Below, in pieces: positions 39,261 through 48,624 of a stretch of 64,000 nt of DNA. Both the position numbers and the translations under genes were made by a program. Under the pieces are notes generated by a model that did not search any database, was not told where the DNA came from, and saw only the letters and a list, made by a program, of their open reading frames with translations. The stretch spans positions 372,001 through 436,000 of the forward strand of contig JAJFFO010000007.1 of NCBI GenBank assembly GCA_021776615.1, in the 5' to 3' direction. Within the stretch, counting starts at the first letter, position 1. Each line of letters opens with the position of its first letter. This stretch comes from Robiginitomaculum sp. (GTDB lineage Bacteria; Pseudomonadota; Alphaproteobacteria; Caulobacterales; Maricaulaceae).

Positions 39261-39812
39261 TTAGGCAGCACGCGCCATTGGCGCTTTGCCCAAGGTCAGC
39301 ACCCATTCGTCATAGGCCATGCCCTGTTTGCTTAATATGCCGTCCAACATTGCCACGGAGGCGGCCATGGCCACGTCCTTAGCAGCATGACGCCCCTCTT
39401 CAGCCAACAAATCGCGATAAAGCGGGATGATAGTGTTTTCCAGAATATCCCGGTCTGGCACCCGGCGGTTCGAGTGGTATCCAACGACCTGGCCATTAAC
39501 ATCAGTGCTGGGGGTCACGTGGGCGAGCACCCAATAATGGTCGCCGTTTTTGCAGCGGTTAACTACGTAGGCGAAAATTTCGTCGCCGTTTTTCAGCGAA
39601 TCCCATAACATTTTGAAAATGCAGCTGGGCATGCTGGGATGACGCACAATACTATGCGGTTGCCCCACGCATTCCGGTTCGGTGAAGCCGGCAATACGCA
39701 GAAATACATCGTTGCAATAGGTCAGGCGACCTTTGAGATTTGTCTTGCTGACGATGATTTCGTCCTTGTCAAAGAACGCTTCTTTGTTGGTCAGATGCTT
39801 CTTATGCGTCAC
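39261..39812 (-). CDS. Aer-type PAS domain protein
   Basis: About 183 residues, mostly one PAS domain of the Aer class: GRLTYCNDVFLRIAGF, QPHSIVRHPSMP, and NRCKNGDHYWVLAHVTP closely follow the FAD-binding PAS of the aerotaxis receptor Aer. A helical C-terminal tail of about 50 residues lacks HAMP, transmembrane and signalling domains. The start used is GTG 39812 with GGGG upstream; GTG 39842 is also possible. The MCP gene follows, so the product probably senses redox state through FAD and passes it to that receptor, as CetB does with CetA in Campylobacter (inferred). Confidence 0.85.
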   Translation of the reverse strand: MTHKKHLTNKEAFFDKDEIIVSKTNLKGRLTYCNDVFLRIAGFTEPECVGQPHSIVRHPSMPSCIFKMLWDSLKNGDEIFAYVVNRCKNGDHYWVLAHVTPSTDVNGQVVGYHSNRRVPDRDILENTIIPLYRDLLAEEGRHAAKDVAMAASVAMLDGILSKQGMAYDEWVLTLGKAPMARAA

Positions 39813-39842
39813 AGTCAATGTCCCCGTTCTATTAAAAATCAC

Positions 39843-40310
39843 GCTTGCTTGGGGGGATATTCGATACCCGCTCTTAACAGCGAGTAAAGACGATTTGAGA
39901 ACTAAACCTGTATATGTGGATATTAATTATTACAACCTTTAATTGTATCATTGTATTCATTCAACTCTATTAATATGTATACTTTATAGCCAATGTAAAA
40001 TCGCCACATTCTTATCACTCACTTAAATTGTGGTTATGATTAAATTACATTTTGCGACACATAAAAAAACGCATATTCCTTCAAAAAAATATCACAATAT
40101 ATCTGTGATAAATTACCCCACCTTCGCTTTGAGGCATACTAAATGACGGCAATGCGCCATCCCGCCACCCAAAATTCCTGATAATCGCCGCCCTTCATTG
40201 ATTCGGTCATAACAATGGACGCGATATGGACGATTAAACCGGTCGGCTAATCGGCCAGTACCGTATTTACTTGATGATCTAAATATTTAGAGGTCTGAAA
40301 CCGCCAGCAC
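39843..40310. other. AT-rich intergenic region without a gene
   Basis: Between the PAS gene and the end of the DUF2336 gene. 39900-40130 is strikingly AT-rich with many TATA- and TTAA-like words (for example near 39935 and 39975), consistent with the PAS-MCP promoter. No ORF with a ribosome site and no clear RNA gene seen. Confidence 0.5.
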
Positions 40311-41456
40311 TTAAGCGGCGCGGGCTTTGTCGCCGCGCTTTGCCGACCGGGCGTTTAATTTATCGAGCAAATAATCCAGCTCTTCTGGCGGCAATGCCTG
40401 AAATTGGGTAAGCACTCGCTCAATCATGCGCCCAGTAAAGCGTTCGCGATCATCCTCGCCGCCATCATATTCCATCTCATGATAGACATCCAAGCCGGCT
40501 CTGAACGCCGCAAACAACCGTTGCGGCATGCCAGCGCGTTCATATATAGCGCGAAAGCCCAAGCTGCCCGAATCATGCACCATCAACCAGGCGCGCGAAT
40601 GCGGTAAAGCCGCTAATTCGGCCAAAGACCATTCAACAAAACGTATATGGCCAGTGCAAAGCCCGCGCAAAATCAGCGACGGACCCAAGCGGCCATTTAA
40701 ATGTAATTGCTGCACAAAGCGGCGCATATCCTTGGCCTGCCCGGCCTGATCAACCAAATCAATGGTCGCGCGTTCGCGGCTGCCTTCAGCCAGTTCAACG
40801 GCCAATTGCGGTGGTAGTTCGTGGCGCTTAACCAAACGTCCCATGGCTTCATCGCTAATCAGCGACACCAATTTTTCCGCAATATGAACCGGCAACACAT
40901 CGCGTTCAATGAAGGCATCGGTAACCTTGGCGCTTTCGCCAAACCGGGTTAACGCTGAAGTAAAGGCTTTATCGCCAAACACCGCGCCATTATTGGTGGC
41001 GGCGACAACCAATGCCGGTTCGCGCCCTTCTTGCGCAATCACTTCGACCACCGCGGCAGATACAGATTTACGTTTAGCCACGGCTATCTGGCGCAGGGCC
41101 GCGCCGGAACGCACCACTTCAATTAAATCCTCATCGGTTAAAGCCGGGGAGAAGGTAATTATCGGCAGCGCAATAGAGTCGATGTCATTAGCCAGTTTTT
41201 TGGCAAGTCGCGGCGGTAAATGCGGTGAATTTTTCAAGGTCACAGCCAGTGAACGCCGCACCAGTTGGGCGGCATCCTTGGCCATAATGTCCATAATGGC
41301 TTCTGCGCTTTGTCGTTCCTGGCGCGACAAAGGCGCGCGATCTATGGCGTGGCAGATTTTATGCGCGGCAATAGCGCGCTCTTCATCATCCTTGCCTTTG
41401 ACAAGCCGCTGCACGTCATCCTGCGTGAGGCGCGAACGCATTGTAGAAACGGACAT
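40311..41456 (-). CDS. DUF2336 protein
   Basis: 381-residue, all-helical, cytoplasmic protein of the DUF2336 family, found chiefly in alphaproteobacteria and of unknown function. Repeated helical segments (for example LTQDDVQRLVKGKDDEERAI, LPPRLAKKLANDIDS, IERDVLPVHIAEKLVSLIS) suggest a HEAT-like solenoid. ATG 41456 with AAGG at eight bases gives the usual MS...LTxxDV start; ATG 41543 would add 29 residues. The lytic transglycosylase and ThiO-like genes lie upstream on the same strand. Confidence 0.82.
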   Translation of the reverse strand: MSVSTMRSRLTQDDVQRLVKGKDDEERAIAAHKICHAIDRAPLSRQERQSAEAIMDIMAKDAAQLVRRSLAVTLKNSPHLPPRLAKKLANDIDSIALPIITFSPALTDEDLIEVVRSGAALRQIAVAKRKSVSAAVVEVIAQEGREPALVVAATNNGAVFGDKAFTSALTRFGESAKVTDAFIERDVLPVHIAEKLVSLISDEAMGRLVKRHELPPQLAVELAEGSRERATIDLVDQAGQAKDMRRFVQQLHLNGRLGPSLILRGLCTGHIRFVEWSLAELAALPHSRAWLMVHDSGSLGFRAIYERAGMPQRLFAAFRAGLDVYHEMEYDGGEDDRERFTGRMIERVLTQFQALPPEELDYLLDKLNARSAKRGDKARAA

Positions 41457-41561
41457 AGCTTCAACCTTTTTGCCATAAGCTCGGAACCCGCAGTCTGGCG
41501 TGTTATGCTTAATGAAGTCTTGCCAAATATTATTTAGGCTCATGGCCCTTGGGCCTGAAAC

Positions 41562-42416
41562 CTAGACTTGCGAGCGAAAATTATCATCCCGGCGTTCATC
41601 TTCGGATTTTTCGCTGCTTTGCGGCGCGGAAAGTTCTGACAATATCTGGATGATAGCCGGCGTAAGGTGTAAAACCGGTGCGCCAAAGGCCCGCAGGCTT
41701 GGCGCATGGGGTGCCAAAAATTTCGCCGCCGCCAAAGCATTACGGGCATAGGCATTTGGTACCGCTGGTGCAGTCTCCCTTTGCGGGTCGGCGCTTGCTG
41801 GTGATTGCGGGCCATGGGCGCGTTTTAACTCGGCCAGCACCGCCTGCGTTGAACGGGCTTTGCCGCTGGCTTCAAAAAAAATCGGGCGGTTGGCCTTGGC
41901 CTCTTTGGGAAATAGAGTGGCGGCTTTGGCACCGGGCGTAATGTCTGCTGCATTAATCAGCGCACTGGCCTGCCCCGCGCCCATAAAATGGGCAATATAC
42001 AATTCCGCTTCCTCGGGCTTGCGCCCTAAATGCCGCTGTAAAACCGCGGCGTTTTCGCGGGTTAACTCACCGGCCATTTGCGCCGAAACTTTGGGGTCGA
42101 AGCGTAAATTGAGAATGCGTTCTCGCGCCGCCTCATCGGCGACGCCTAAGCGGCCATTAGCGCCCGCCTCAATTGCTGTCGCCTCAGCGTCGAGGCCGTG
42201 AGCCTTGCCGTGGCGCGACACCATATTCAGCCATGTCTGTTCGACAAATTGAAACAGGCCAGCGGCGCTGGAGGTGGCGGCTTTGGCGGAACTGTCCAAC
42301 CCGCTTTCGCGCGCCGCTGTTTGCACCATGAAATCAAATGAAACCCCGGCGCGTCCGGCGGCGCTGTGCAACGCTTTGGAAAGCGCGAGAGGAAGAGCGG
42401 CAATGGGGGCAGTCAT
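41562..42416 (-). CDS. Lytic transglycosylase-like protein (SLT fold)
   Basis: 284 residues. The N-terminal 170 residues resemble SLT-type transglycosylases: AARESGLDSSAKAATSSAAGLFQF contains the catalytic glutamate in RESGLD and the conserved SAAGLFQF, and AELYIAHFMGAGQASA matches a later motif. No signal peptide is visible, which is odd for a wall enzyme; related alphaproteobacterial proteins sit near flagellar genes and may be exported otherwise. The C-terminal 100 residues are Ala/Pro-rich and end in a charged tail. Downstream is DUF2336. Confidence 0.82.
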   Translation of the reverse strand: MTAPIAALPLALSKALHSAAGRAGVSFDFMVQTAARESGLDSSAKAATSSAAGLFQFVEQTWLNMVSRHGKAHGLDAEATAIEAGANGRLGVADEAARERILNLRFDPKVSAQMAGELTRENAAVLQRHLGRKPEEAELYIAHFMGAGQASALINAADITPGAKAATLFPKEAKANRPIFFEASGKARSTQAVLAELKRAHGPQSPASADPQRETAPAVPNAYARNALAAAKFLAPHAPSLRAFGAPVLHLTPAIIQILSELSAPQSSEKSEDERRDDNFRSQV

Positions 42417-42475
42417 GGCAGGGTCCGGTTTGCGATAGCTGGTGCCAAGCTTGCCGGGACACTCCTAACTTGTGG

Positions 42476-43642
42476 TTAACAAAATGAAAACCTTGCGGGC
42501 AGGAAATCGGCGGCGAATGGTCCGCCATCTCTTTCCAACACCATATTGCAAAGAATTTGCGCGCTCGCCGGGGCCAGCAAAACGCCATTGCGGTGATGGC
42601 CACCATTGGCGAAAACACCTGGCATGGTCAGCGGCCCGACAAACGGCGCGTGGTCAAGGCTTTGCGGCCGTATGCCCGCCCATGAGGCCACGCATCTTGC
42701 CTGCGCCAGCGCCGGAATGGTTTTGGCGGCCTCAGCGTGCAAATGCGCAATGGTCGCTTTGATAACCGCCGTGTCGGCCTGTCCGGCCTCCGAACTGGCA
42801 CCAATAATGGTGCGGCCATCGCCGCGCGGCACAATATAACTACCCGCGGCCCGGATCAGTCTACGCACCGGATTATCCGGTGTTTCCAATGCCAGCATCT
42901 GCCCTTTTACCGGCGCAAGCTGCGCTGCCAATTCAGCCGCGCCTTCAACAAAGCCCGCTTCAAATCCCGCCGCGACAATCACCCGGTCAGCATCAAAATG
43001 CGAAGATGGCGCACAATGGACCCGCAAGGCACCTTTATGTGGCTTGACCATTAGCGCCCTATGCCCGGTGCGCACCATGCCACCATTGGCGCTCAGCATG
43101 GCGTATAAAGCGGCCATCACTTTTCGCGGCTCGGCACTGGCCTCGCCGTCCAGACGCAGGGCTGCTTCCAGCCCCGGGCAAAGCGCTGGTTCTGCACTCA
43201 TTGCCTGCGCCGGATTTAGCAAAACCGCCTCCAGCCCCAGCTTTTGTGCGACCGCCCGCGTTCTGTGCAATAGCGGCATTTCTGCCGGTGTTCTGGCACA
43301 CAGCAAGGCACCGAAAGGGCGCCAGCCAACATCCTGCCCTGCGGTTTCAAAACGTCTGGCCCATTGTTGCCAAAGCGTCAGGCTATATGCGCCAAAGGCT
43401 TCGACGGAATTTTGGGTCAGGTCCAGCGCTTCCTCAATCTCACCGGCCTCGCTGACCGGGGCCAGCATGCCCGCCGCCGCCCAACTGGCACCTCTGGCGC
43501 TTTGCCCGGCCTCCAGCACGGTCACCTTGCAGCCCGCTTGCGCCAGCAGTGCGGCAGGCCATAAGCCCATCAGGCCGCCGCCAATGACCACCACCTTGGG
43601 CCGCGGCGCAAAGCCGGTATATGCTGTGGTTGAAGAACCCAT
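42476..43642 (-). CDS. FAD-dependent amino-acid oxidase, ThiO (glycine oxidase) type
   Basis: D-amino-acid-oxidase-fold flavoprotein of about 388 residues. Dinucleotide loop VVVIGGGLMGLWPAALLAQAG near residue 15, then GASWAAAGMLAP after the flavin site, and a C-terminal WAGIRPQSLDHAPFVG ending in GGHHRNGVLLAP, as in ThiO, which makes the iminoglycine for thiamine thiazole. No thi genes are nearby, so a general amine oxidase is possible. ATG 43642 is preferred for alignment; an in-frame start at 43705 lacks similarity. Confidence 0.85.
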   Translation of the reverse strand: MGSSTTAYTGFAPRPKVVVIGGGLMGLWPAALLAQAGCKVTVLEAGQSARGASWAAAGMLAPVSEAGEIEEALDLTQNSVEAFGAYSLTLWQQWARRFETAGQDVGWRPFGALLCARTPAEMPLLHRTRAVAQKLGLEAVLLNPAQAMSAEPALCPGLEAALRLDGEASAEPRKVMAALYAMLSANGGMVRTGHRALMVKPHKGALRVHCAPSSHFDADRVIVAAGFEAGFVEGAAELAAQLAPVKGQMLALETPDNPVRRLIRAAGSYIVPRGDGRTIIGASSEAGQADTAVIKATIAHLHAEAAKTIPALAQARCVASWAGIRPQSLDHAPFVGPLTMPGVFANGGHHRNGVLLAPASAQILCNMVLERDGGPFAADFLPARFSFC

Positions 43643-43789
43643 GCTTGCGCGCCAATAATATACCAAACGATATTTGGTGATATCGGCGCTTTTGAACAGC
43701 AGCAAGCGCAGAGCGGCAATTGCGTCTATTACGCGCAGTCAGGCGGACCCTCGTGGGGGCTTTTCCGGTTCAGTGGATTTCACAAATGG

Positions 43790-44185
43790 TTAGACAAATG
43801 CCCCGGCGAGACCGCAAAGCTGCGCGCCAAGGTCATCAACCGGCCCGGTGGTGCTGGTACGAATATTGTCTGATTCAACTTGGAAATCTTTGACCACAGT
43901 TTTCGACCTGACATTAACGCCATGGCGCGATTCAAACTGCCCGATTAAGTCCATCAACTCTTGCATGGACCGCTCATCCATTTTGCCCATTAAATTGGAA
44001 ATATCTACCGCGAAGGCATTGCCCCACGGTCCTCGTGGGCAGCCAATATTACCGCCGGTCACCACAAAATCATTGACCACGGTCGTAACCATTATATTGC
44101 CCGCACTGACGCCGATATTCGGCGCCAAAGCCAGCGCGCCGGTCATTGAAAGGCCTAAGATTATTTTCCGCATAATATTCCCCAT
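43790..44185 (-). CDS. Small secreted protein with an internal repeat, unknown
   Basis: 131 residues with a signal peptide (MRKIILGLSMTGALALAPNIGVSAG). The mature chain holds two similar units, TTVVNDFVVTGGNI and KTVVKDFQVESDNI, about 50 residues apart, each beginning a beta-like segment, and two cysteines (CPRGPWG and LCGLAG). AGGA six bases upstream supports ATG 44185; ATG 44173 is also well placed. No family recognised. Divergent from another small secreted protein, sharing a 170-bp control region. Confidence 0.65.
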   Translation of the reverse strand: MGNIMRKIILGLSMTGALALAPNIGVSAGNIMVTTVVNDFVVTGGNIGCPRGPWGNAFAVDISNLMGKMDERSMQELMDLIGQFESRHGVNVRSKTVVKDFQVESDNIRTSTTGPVDDLGAQLCGLAGAFV

Positions 44186-44355
44186 AATTTTTCCTAAGCT
44201 CTAATTAGCACAGCCCGGACACCATGAGGATTAGCCCTTATGTGCTATATAAATTTGCCGCTGAAAGCGTAAGCTTATGCTCAGAAATGCCCTTATTAAT
44301 TGCCAAGGCGAACGCCGTTTCCCGGCAAAAAGGGGCGCTATTGGGAGTCGATATA

Positions 44356-44820
44356 ATGAAGAATACCAGCTTAAAAATGCTCGCCCTTACCGCCTTTATT
44401 GGCGGCCTATCAATGCCTGCCGCCGCCGACGGGCTTACCGTCGTCATCCAACCGCAAGGCGTGACCACGGCGGATTTGATCAAAGTTTTGGCCGATGGAA
44501 AAATAACCCCCAAGGAAGTTGTTGAAGTCGGAGCCATCGCCATTTCCAACGCCCTAAGCGATGTACTCGCACAAGGACAGATATGTCGTGAAGCCAACCG
44601 CCTTTGGGCGTTAAATGGAGCCAACGGCAAGACCTCCAAGTCAATAACCGAGACCTTTACCGTCAAGGTCGACCACCCGTTTGGACGCGGCGACAAAGAC
44701 AGCTATCAAAACTCCATGCTTATTCGCAAACTGCCCGGCAATGGCGGCTTGGCCGTAGGCGTGTACAAGCCGGGCAGCGATGCTATTGCCAAGGTTTATA
44801 ATTGTGAATCGAAACTATGA
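44356..44820 (+). CDS. Small secreted protein, unknown
   Basis: 154 residues. ATG 44356 with GGGAG eight bases upstream gives a signal peptide ending at PAAADG. The mature part starts with a beta segment (LTVVIQPQGVTTADLIKVL), has an Ala-rich helix, and two cysteines (ICREA near 78, YNCES at the end). The frame is open to 44224 upstream but not convincingly coding. No domain recognised. Divergent from the repeat-bearing secreted protein; both may be surface or periplasmic partners. Confidence 0.65.
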   Translation: MKNTSLKMLALTAFIGGLSMPAAADGLTVVIQPQGVTTADLIKVLADGKITPKEVVEVGAIAISNALSDVLAQGQICREANRLWALNGANGKTSKSITETFTVKVDHPFGRGDKDSYQNSMLIRKLPGNGGLAVGVYKPGSDAIAKVYNCESKL

Positions 44821-44834
44821 GTTAAATTGAAAAA

Positions 44835-44864
44835 CCCCGAATACCGGTGTGACGGCATTCGGGG
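44835..44864 (-). terminator. Terminator of the M16 protease gene
   Basis: Stem CCCCGAAT/ATTCGGGG with an inner CCG/CGG pair. On the minus strand it is followed by TTTTTC, ten bases past the M16 stop codon. On the + strand there is no T tract, so it mainly serves the reverse gene. Confidence 0.8.
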
Positions 44865-44873
44865 CAGATCATA

Positions 44874-47768
44874 TTAAAGCGCGTTGCCGTCGGCATCCAA
44901 CTCGATAATCGGGTGGCCCAATGCCTCGAGCCCCGGCAGGATTGACGCCTTATCGCCAACCACCAGATAGATCATCTGGTCCAGATCGAGATGTTTGGAC
45001 GCCAGCGCGTTAAGTTCTGTGCCGCTAATATCGGCAAGAATTGCGTTTTGTTGATCGACAAAATCATCGGGCAAGTCATAGACAACAATGCGACTAAGAA
45101 AGCCCGATTTTTGCGATGGGGTTTCATAATTGCGCGCGTCACGTTGACCCAAAGCGCTTTTCAAAAAGTCGAGCTCGGCATAGGTCATGCCTGCCTCGGC
45201 GAATTTACCGATTTCATTTTTGAATTCGATGATGGATTTATCGGTCACATCGGCACGAACACCGGCTTGCGCGGTATAGCGCCCGGCATCCATATCACCG
45301 CCAAAGAAGGACCGCGCACCATAGGTGTAGCCCTTATCTTCGCGAAGATTGATGTTGATACGGCTGTTAAAAGCACCGCCCAGATTATAATTCATCAACC
45401 CAAGACGATAATATTCCTCGGTGGCATCATAGGTGATCGAGCGTTTGCCAATGCGAATTTCCGACTGTGCGGCACCTGGCTTGTCAATCAAATAAAGGGT
45501 GCCTGTTGCCAGTGCCGGGAATGGCTTAATCACTGGCTCCGGTGCGGCATCGCCGCCCCATGCGTCAAACACGCTTAGCTTGCTAACCGCATCGGCTTTT
45601 GGCAAATCGCCAACCACCACAATGGCTGCGCCATGGGCAGTATAATGCGCCGCATGGAAGGCCTTCACATCATCAAGAGTAATGGATTGCACTGATACCT
45701 TTACGCCATTTGACGGCCAAGCAAAGGCGTTGTCGTCGCCATATATCAGACGGCGGAACACGCCGGTTGCGGTTTGTGAGGCATTCTTTTTACCAGCTTC
45801 AATCCCTTGCAGGGTTTGCGCTTTGAGACGGTCAAAGTCGGCCTGGTCAAATTTTGGCTCGAACAATTTCTCGGCAGCGATCGCCAAAGTTGCATCGAGG
45901 TTTTCGGTCAGCGAACGCACGGTCAATGTCGTGGCGTTATCGCCCGCACGAAAGCCAACGGAGGAGCCAAGCTTTTGCAATCGATTGCTCAACTCCTCAT
46001 TGGTGGACTTCATCGTCGCTTCATTGACCATGGCCGCCGTCAAGCTGGCTAAACCAACTTTTTCAAGCGGGTCATTTTTATGACCCGAAGGAATGCGCAC
46101 ACTGATGGTCATGGTCGGCGCCTCATCATTAAGCGCCCCCAATACCGACACACCATTGGGTAATTCATCCCGCCAAATTGGTGGCAGAGTCAGGGTTGGA
46201 TTTGGCCCCGCCGGCGGTTGCACACTGCGATCAAAATCGTCACTGGCACGGCGGATTTCCAAACTTGCCGCATCGGTTTTTTCATAGTCCGGCAAAGTCC
46301 GTGCCGGGCGCTGCCATGTGTCTTCATGGGCAATGGCGCCGCTCTGGCCCTTGGGCACAATGCTCATAATCACCGCCGGCTTATTTTTGATATATTGCGT
46401 ATAGACCCGCATCACATCGTCTTTGGTGACCTTCTCATAACGGGCAATATCGGAACCAATATAATTGGGATTATCGGTGAAAATTTCATAGGAAGCCAAT
46501 TGGCTGACTTTGCCGCGCACGCTTTCCAAACCATAGACCATACCCGAAACGATGCCTGCTTTTACGCGGATCAGATCGTCATCTTCAACGCCGCGATTTT
46601 CAAACTCGACGAGCGAGTCTCTGGCAATTTGCTCCAGATCGGCAAGGCCTTTACCCGAAGCCGGGTTGGGCAGAGCCAACATGGTGAACTGGCACCCTAA
46701 TTCCTGACAGCCATGACCGGCGCTGGCCTGAACTGCAAAACCGTTTTTCACCATATTCTTGTACAAAAGCGAGGTTTTTCCGGTACCCAAAATGGCCATC
46801 AGCACATCCAGCGGCGCCTCGTCCGGATGGCGAGCTATAACCGTAGGCCAAGACATATAGAGCAAGGACAAGGCGACATTGTCTTCCATGGAAATATAGC
46901 GGTCCGCATCCAACGCCACCGGCACCTGTTCCGGGTCGGCAACATCGGGACCACGAGGGATAGAGCCATAATATTTGACCACCCATTCCAAGGTCTGCTG
47001 CGCATCAAGATCGCCGCCAATGGTCAAGGTGGCGTTATTGGGGCCATACCAGCGCAGGAAGAACTTTTTCAGATCGTTGACGTCAACCCGGTTCAAATCC
47101 TCAATATAACCTATGGTCAACCATGAGTATGGATGACCTTCGGGATAAAGCGCCTCATTAACCCGTTCACGCAACAGGCCATAGGGGCGGTTATCGTAAT
47201 TCTGCCCGCGCTCATTTTTCACGGTTTCGCGCTGGACTTCAAACTTGTCCTGCGTCACCGCATCCAGCAAAAAGCCCATCCGATCGGCCTCGAGCCACAA
47301 AATCTTCTCAAGCTGGTTATTGGGGATGGTTTCAAAATAATTGGTGCGGTCGGTATTGGTTGTGCCGTTCAAGGTACCGCCGGATTCGGAAATGATTTTG
47401 AAATGTTGCTCGTCGCCTACGTTTTCGGAGCCTTGAAACATCATGTGCTCAAAGAAATGCGCAAATCCCGATTTACCAACTTCCTCGCGGCCAGAGCCGA
47501 CATGGTAAGTGACATCAACATGCACTAACGGATCTGAATGGTCCTCGTGCAAAACCACGGTCAGACCATTGTCCAACACATATTTGCTATAAGGGATGGA
47601 AATTTCATCGCCGCTTTTGGCAACCGATTCCACCAAACTTACTCCCGCGGGAAGGCTTATCTCTGCCCCCTTATACCCGGCATCATTGGGCGTCGTTGAA
47701 ACTCCGCCTTCCTGACAACTGGCCAGCGCCAAGGCGGCCATGGATCCTATGATTGTACGCACGATCAT
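44874..47768 (-). CDS. M16-family zinc peptidase lipoprotein, double domain
   Basis: 964-residue lipoprotein (lipobox LASC, Cys near 18) of the pitrilysin/insulinase family. The first M16 pair carries the inverted zinc motif HFFEH (near residue 106) and, about 75 residues on, the glutamate of the NERGQNYDNRPYG region. The second half (from about 540) has the M16 fold but lacks HxxEH, as usual for the chamber-closing half. Likely degrades peptides in the periplasm. Related genes often come in pairs; here it stands alone. Confidence 0.92.
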   Translation of the reverse strand: MIVRTIIGSMAALALASCQEGGVSTTPNDAGYKGAEISLPAGVSLVESVAKSGDEISIPYSKYVLDNGLTVVLHEDHSDPLVHVDVTYHVGSGREEVGKSGFAHFFEHMMFQGSENVGDEQHFKIISESGGTLNGTTNTDRTNYFETIPNNQLEKILWLEADRMGFLLDAVTQDKFEVQRETVKNERGQNYDNRPYGLLRERVNEALYPEGHPYSWLTIGYIEDLNRVDVNDLKKFFLRWYGPNNATLTIGGDLDAQQTLEWVVKYYGSIPRGPDVADPEQVPVALDADRYISMEDNVALSLLYMSWPTVIARHPDEAPLDVLMAILGTGKTSLLYKNMVKNGFAVQASAGHGCQELGCQFTMLALPNPASGKGLADLEQIARDSLVEFENRGVEDDDLIRVKAGIVSGMVYGLESVRGKVSQLASYEIFTDNPNYIGSDIARYEKVTKDDVMRVYTQYIKNKPAVIMSIVPKGQSGAIAHEDTWQRPARTLPDYEKTDAASLEIRRASDDFDRSVQPPAGPNPTLTLPPIWRDELPNGVSVLGALNDEAPTMTISVRIPSGHKNDPLEKVGLASLTAAMVNEATMKSTNEELSNRLQKLGSSVGFRAGDNATTLTVRSLTENLDATLAIAAEKLFEPKFDQADFDRLKAQTLQGIEAGKKNASQTATGVFRRLIYGDDNAFAWPSNGVKVSVQSITLDDVKAFHAAHYTAHGAAIVVVGDLPKADAVSKLSVFDAWGGDAAPEPVIKPFPALATGTLYLIDKPGAAQSEIRIGKRSITYDATEEYYRLGLMNYNLGGAFNSRININLREDKGYTYGARSFFGGDMDAGRYTAQAGVRADVTDKSIIEFKNEIGKFAEAGMTYAELDFLKSALGQRDARNYETPSQKSGFLSRIVVYDLPDDFVDQQNAILADISGTELNALASKHLDLDQMIYLVVGDKASILPGLEALGHPIIELDADGNAL

Positions 47769-47999
47769 TCTACATTTCCTTGAAAAATTGAATTCGACGC
47801 ATCTTAGTTCAATCGTCGGTTTGGTAAAGTAATTATCGATCCAAATTCAAAAAAGAATTTTTTGAGAATTATCGATCAATAAAAACTGAACCATAAGCCC
47901 TACCTCACCAAACTGTGATTATAAATTGCTTTTAGATATGCATCCGCGGTGATAAAAGAAGATTATTCTTATGATTACACGAATATGTTGGAGATAAAA

Positions 48000-48584
48000 A
48001 TGAGAACTCGTAAGCTACATACTTATTTTTCAAACGCATTAATTGACCTCTACACAAAATTTCTTAAAATTACCGCGACAGCAATACTCGCCGGAGCGGG
48101 TATAAGCGCATCCACCGCTTTGGCGCCGGCATATGCTTTCGATATGAGTCACGGCAAACTTTATGGTCTGGTCACCGACCCCTATGGCACGCCTATTGCG
48201 AACACCAAGGTCGTAATAACGAGTTCATTGCTTGGTTTTTCTAAAACCATGATTACAAATGCTGAAGGCCGTGTCAGAGTCTCGTATTTACCGACATCAG
48301 ATTATACCGCGAATATTGTTTCTGGTGAAGAAAAATATGTCGCACAAATCCCTGTCTATGCCGGTTATTCAAGCGGCGTTCATTTTGTGGTCAGCGCAGC
48401 CCCTGATGATGTGCTCTTTACAGCGAACCAAAGCCCGTCTGATGGCAGCCAAGTGCTTCAATCCCGTGTCCAAATACCACCGATTCGGTGCGATCATTAT
48501 GGTAATTTATGCTCAAATCGACAAACTGGCACCAGAGGTTTTCGGCGTACAACTATGATAGGCGTTATCAAGCAAGAACCATAA
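48000..48584 (+). CDS. Secreted protein with carboxypeptidase-regulatory-like domain
   Basis: 194 residues. ATG 48000 behind GGAGA. A long N-terminal signal (cleaved near AYAFD, about residue 48) is followed by a beta-sandwich of the carboxypeptidase-regulatory/CNA-B type: GKLYGLVTDPYGTPIANTKVVI, split here by the turn, then TNAEGRVRVSYLP. Such domains usually form the N-terminal part of TonB-dependent receptors or other large proteins; here the chain ends about 65 residues after it in a basic tail. It may be a stand-alone domain or the remnant of a truncated receptor. AT content upstream is high. Confidence 0.6.
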   Translation: MRTRKLHTYFSNALIDLYTKFLKITATAILAGAGISASTALAPAYAFDMSHGKLYGLVTDPYGTPIANTKVVITSSLLGFSKTMITNAEGRVRVSYLPTSDYTANIVSGEEKYVAQIPVYAGYSSGVHFVVSAAPDDVLFTANQSPSDGSQVLQSRVQIPPIRCDHYGNLCSNRQTGTRGFRRTTMIGVIKQEP

Positions 48585-48624
48585 GGTGCATGTTGAGCCT
48601 GTGCTCATATACCCCTGCCGAAAA

